From Orobanche coerulescens (lineage: Eukaryota > Streptophyta > Magnoliopsida > Lamiales > Orobanchaceae): a stretch of DNA of 64,000 nucleotides. Positions within the stretch are counted from its first letter, which is position 1, and each line of letters opens with the position of its first letter. The DNA lies in NCBI GenBank assembly GCA_033398695.1, contig CM065815.1:140537001-140601000 (forward strand), written 5' to 3'. A program made the translations under genes and the position numbers. This document shows positions 60,317-64,000 of the stretch, piece by piece. Under the pieces are notes generated by a model. The model did no database searches and had not been told where the DNA came from. It was given only the letters and a program-made list of their open reading frames with translations.

Positions 60317-62407
60317 TGTAATATCCGCATTTTTCTTTCCCTTGTATTTTTATTTTCGGTGTATTTCCCGATTGTAGCGACCCTCGTGTATCTTTCAGTG
60401 TAACTTTTCCATCATCTATTGATCTGATTCTCGTAATTGTTGTGCGGAACCACCGTTTCGGGGTTGCCGTGGATTCATTCTATGCTATGATGCGTTGTGA
60501 GGTGTTCCGTTTGATGTTTCGTTCGTATTCCGGTGTTGTAGACCGTTTATACTCCGTACCTAGCGCACGCTAATTTTTCTGCATAGCGCACGCTAGAAGT
60601 TCCTTTGTAGCGCACGCTACGTTTACTTCGTGGCGCCAGCGAGCTAGCCAGGAGTGGCGGTTCAGCTCCCGGCCCTCCGGACTATCGGATTAGCGCACGC
60701 TACCTTGTCTAGCGACGCTAATGTCGGGAGACTAGCGCCGCGTTAAGATTGTTGATGGCGCACGCTAGCGTGGATCGATCTTGGGCAGTTTAATACTGAA
60801 CTCGATCAGGTGTTAGTTAGCGCACGCTACGCTTGTACGGTAGCGCACACTAACGGATCAGGTGGGTTTTGGACAGTTTGTCACTGGACTCGGCTGATGT
60901 CCAGGTAGCGCACGCTATTGGTCGATAGCGCACGCTACCGAGAAGTTATTAGCGCACGCTACGTATCGAGTAGCGCACGCTAACGGCCCATGCAGCTCTT
61001 TGGTGGGACGCTAACGGTAGGGTTTGGAATCTTATCCCGTTAGCGCACGCTAACCTTGAGGTTTTAGCGTGCGCTAACACTCCCTGGCTATATAAACCAG
61101 GGAGTTGACCGAGATAATCATAAATCCTCATTTCTTCCTCTCTCCGCGGCGAAGGCGATTCCGGGGCGATCTTCTTGGCGATTTATTCTTCCAATCATCT
61201 CATCCAACATCTTTCTTGAGTTCTTGGAGTATTATATCAACAACAACACGAATCTTTCGTCCTAATCCATGGTAAATCTCTTAGAACCCTACTTTTGGAT
61301 AATTTGGGGGTTTTGGGATTTCCTTCCGATTCGTTCCGTTTTGTTGGTGGATTCATGATGAATATGATTAATCTTGTTGGTATAATTAGTTTTCCTACGG
61401 ATTCATGGTATATTTTCATGGTTTTGCGAAATCGAGAGGGTTTGGTTGTGGTCCGCCCTCGTTGTTATTTTTTTGTATGAATATACATGAATCGTAGGCG
61501 GGTTTTTGGGTGTATTCCATTTCCTTAATCGTTTAGGAGTGGTTGTGATTGTGTTATTCGAATCGTTAGGTTCATTCGTCGGTTCCTCACGGTCGTGCTT
61601 GATTCTTCCGTTCCGTTCGTGTCACCGTCTATTAATCGAGGCAAGTATCCTTATGAACTTACAATCTTGACATAGTAGTTTTGTGTGATAATCGGGTGTG
61701 TGTGTATGCTCACTACGGGTTAGATCCGACGGGGTCTTGGTAGGGGTTCACGAAGGGGTGGATCCGCGAGCTTGCTTTTAACCACTACGGGTTAGATCCG
61801 ACGGGGTCTCGGTAGGGGTCCACGGAGGGGTGGATCCACGGTTAATTGTGGTGCATTTTTACAAATGTGATTTGATTATGGCATTTCTGGAAATGAGTGT
61901 TTTGAAACTATGATTTCTTGATTGCATGCATTACTATATGTGTAAGATGTAAATTGTTCATTTGGTTACCTGTACTAGCGTAATTGCTAACCCCTCTGGG
62001 GACCCGTTTTGGGGAAATTCGTTTTATGAATTTCAGGTCAGGTTCATCGAGATGAGCGGGCGCTGGACCAGTATATGAATGATGGCCGCGCGTGATGATC
62101 GTGCACGAGTGATGTCTTAATGTCTTTTATCTTTTCATCTTTTGTGGTCTTTGAACTAATAGTAGTACTCGAGTACTTAAGAGTCCTTGTTCGTCCGGAT
62201 TGTATTGTTGCCTATTATGTTTGTGTTGATTGATGATGTTATGTTTGACCGGTTGAACCGGGTGGATTATTCTGTTTTGCGTCTTTATGACGTGGTGTTA
62301 TTTTATCGTCTCTGTGAGTCGTTGTGTATGATGCTGTTCAGCCTGGTGGGTCTCATATAGGGATCCACGGCGCTGTAATATACCTCGAATATCTTGAGGG
62401 TGTTATA
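60317..62407 (+). repeat. left LTR of element E
   Basis: 2091 bp. It holds at least ten exact AGCGCACGCT motifs (60558-61070), a TATA box, a twofold repeat of a gggttagatccgacggggtc unit (61715-61850), hairpin CCCC-TCT-GGGG at 61991-62001, and terminal stem GTGGGT/ATCCAC at 62346-62368. Confidence 0.88.
61079..61105 (+). promoter_or_regulatory. TATA box of element E between perfect 9-bp inverted repeats
   Basis: ACTCCCTGG (61079-61087), then CTATATAAA (61088-61096), then CCAGGGAGT (61097-61105): the TATA box sits exactly in the loop. The AGCGCACGCT array ends directly upstream. Confidence 0.7.
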
Positions 62408-62410
62408 GAA

Positions 62411-62430
62411 AATGGTATCAGAGCACTAGG
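62411..62430 (+). other. primer-binding site of element E
   Basis: AATGGTATCAGAGCACTAGG contains the 12-nt complement of the initiator-Met tRNA end (TGGTATCAGAGC). Confidence 0.85.
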
Positions 62431-62645
62431 TTTATGGATACCTAGGCTTGTCGGTTTATTGGGTCTTGTGGTGTTTTGTTTTGCACATCATCGTCACGCT
62501 GCCATGATTCCGGTACTACCAGTGTCCGTAAGTTTTCCTTCCTCTGTTCATTAATTCCTTGTATCGTACCCTTGATTCTCGACTTGTGATTGTTCTTTTC
62601 TTGTACTGACCCTCGTATGACTTTTGCTACTTAATTAACTCCAGT

Positions 62646-64000
62646 ATGGATGCTGGAAGAGGTCGTGGTCGCGGTCGTGGTCGTGGACGAAGCCTGGGAC
62701 GTGGGGCAGCCGATGGGGCGGCCACGTCGCAGTCTTCGGGAGCCGGCAGTACCGGCGACCGCCACAGTCATGCTTCTTCTCAGGAGCGTGCCGATCTTGG
62801 TATTGCGGCCGTTATGCAGCAAATGGTGAATCAAATGGCGGCAATAGCCCAGGCGGTTCAGAACCCGGATCAGGCCCACGCTAATCGGGGCGGAGCAGAT
62901 CGTTGGCTCCAAGATGTTATCAAGATGCATCCTCCTCAGTTTTCGGGAGCTTCAGACCCGATTGGCTGGGAAGGGTGGATCAAGGAGATGTCTAAGGTCT
63001 TCGTTGCCACTAATCGTCACGAGGAACGTAGAGTCCCTATTGCCCAATACTTTCTCACGGGGGCGCTACGGGTGGTGGGCCGTTGGGCCCAAAGATCATC
63101 TTGCTTCGTGGGCTGAGTTTCAAGAATTGATGGAGATCGAATATTGCCGTGGCGTCGAGACGAGGCTCGGGTACATGCTTTTATGATGCTCAACCGCGGG
63201 ATATCCCCGTATCTCAAGCCATTGCTGATTTTAACAAGGAGTTGGGTTATGTGAAGACCCAAGTTGTCGAGGAGAGCGACAAAATTTTCCATTTCTCCAG
63301 ACGGATGAAGTTGCCGATTCGGGACTATATGTCGGGGCTCGTATGCACTACCTTGAAAGATTACCAGAGCAGGGCCCTTGCTTACGATATGTCTGTGACG
63401 GCGAGTGAGGCGGCCCGCGAGAGTAAGAAGCAGAAGTCCGCCGGGAATTTTTCGGGCCACAAAGGTGGGGGTCAGCAGAAATTTCAGTCTGCTAACTTTT
63501 CCGCTGGTGGTGGCCCAGCTCGATCTACTGGGTTTCCCCGTAGGGCTGCCAGTGCCCCTTCTCGGGAAGTGAAGTGTTTTAACTGTGGCCAGCCAGGCCA
63601 CATCAGTCGTAATTGCCCGAGTCCTTTGTTGATATGTAATCAGTGTGGCCAACCGGGCCACAAGGCGGCTTTCTGTGCCGAGAGGGAGAGAATTGTGGGT
63701 GCCCGGACTTCCATCCCAGTGCCTAGGGAACCAAGTGTGAATCAGGGATCGTTTGCTCCTCAATCTCCGCCGAGTGCTAGTCGGGGGAGAGGTCGGGGTC
63801 AGCCCTCTAAGGGGGGAGCTTCCAGTGTCGGATCAGCCCACCCGCGTGTCTATGAGATGCGGAGAGCCGATGACCCAGCGGCTACCGTGGCGACAGATAC
63901 CGTTTATATTCTTTCTCATCCTGTCAGTGTGCTTTTCGATTCCGGTGCTACGCATTCGTTCATATCTTTGGATTGTGTGCGCCGTTTGAGTCTCGACTGT
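62646..64000 (+). pseudogene. gag-protease of element E, two frameshifts, open at the window end
   Basis: Capsid and protease polyprotein. From the ATG at 62646: an Arg/Gly-rich start (GRGRGRGRGRGRS), then the gag core with HPPQFSGASDPIGWEGWIKE and VPIAQYFLTGAL. A frameshift near 63066 moves to WWAVGPKDHLASWAEFQELM, and a second near 63150 to RRDEARVHAFYD. From there the frame is open to 64000: gag end, two knuckles (CFNCGQPGHISRNC and CNQCGQPGHKAAFC, both CX2CX4HX4C, 63570-63675), an Arg/Gly linker, and the protease active site VLFDSGATHSFIS near 63930-63965. Reverse transcriptase would follow outside. The two shifts could be real decay or single-base sequence errors, because everything after them looks intact. 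Confidence 0.8.

Larger units (their letters stand above)
60317..64000 (+). mobile_element. Ty3-type LTR element E (continues past the window)
   Basis: The LTR 60317-62407 starts TGTAATATCCGCATTTTTC and ends GAGGGTGTTATA, followed by a primer site (AATGGTATCAGAGC), gag with two zinc knuckles and an aspartic protease running off the window. It inserted into the right LTR of element C. The gag and knuckle arrangement and the TGGTATCAGAGC primer suit a chromovirus-like (Tekay/Del-type) lineage, which is inferred. Confidence 0.88.

Overview
This is a transposon-dense stretch of a flowering-plant nuclear genome. The evidence is spliceable plant genes (GT-AG introns), a plant-type eL37 ribosomal protein gene with telo-box and site II promoter motifs, and many plant repeat classes: Mutator-like, hAT MITEs, Ty3 and Ty1/copia LTR retrotransposons, and a SINE-like unit. 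It is probably a eudicot, but the species cannot be read from the sequence. The only convincing intact host gene is the eL37 gene (minus strand, 8786-10120). A truncated matrix-metalloproteinase prodomain (20402-20815) is a captured or decayed host fragment.

Layout. 1 to about 7000 is the right part of a Mutator-like element. It carries the 3' end of a mudrA-type transposase (plus strand) and a convergent, broken DUF1985 plus Ulp1-like cysteine-protease gene (minus strand); the introns and spacer are filled with arrays built on CACGATCGTG-like palindromes. 7007-7559 is an hAT MITE. 8786-10300 holds the eL37 gene and its promoter. 10456-15126 is a gag-only LTR element with 960-bp LTRs. 15755-18047 is a long-inverted-repeat element containing a second copy of the same hAT MITE. 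18836-23494 holds two more hAT MITEs, a possible gene-capturing inverted-repeat element, a SINE-like unit and a 552-bp tandem duplication.

From 23723 to the window end is one nest of LTR retrotransposons. A copia remnant (23723-25199, minus) is cut by Ty3 element A (25200-40743, plus, gag only). The left LTR of A holds Ty3 element B (26742-35343, TSD gtcaa). The right LTR of A is cut by Ty3 element C (45437-60316, minus), and a second gag-only element (40747-45434, minus, TSD cgtgt) sits on that junction. The right LTR of C holds copia element D (50332-59789, minus, TSD ggaat) and is cut by Ty3 element E (60317 to beyond 64000, plus), which carries gag and the start of an aspartic protease.

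How the parts relate. Four Ty3-type families (A, B, C, E) share one LTR plan although their sequences differ: arrays of short palindromes upstream of a TATA box, a TATA box lying between short inverted repeats (B, C, E), a C-rich/G-rich hairpin about 380-410 bp before the LTR 3' end, and a terminal stem with compensatory changes. Only D and E show protease or polymerase coding; A and the two small families keep only gag, and B and C keep no recognisable protein, so most elements here must have moved using proteins supplied by others. The most novel-looking signals are the covarying hairpins in the two gag-only elements, the shared LTR structures, and the palindrome arrays that fill the non-coding parts of the Mutator-like element.
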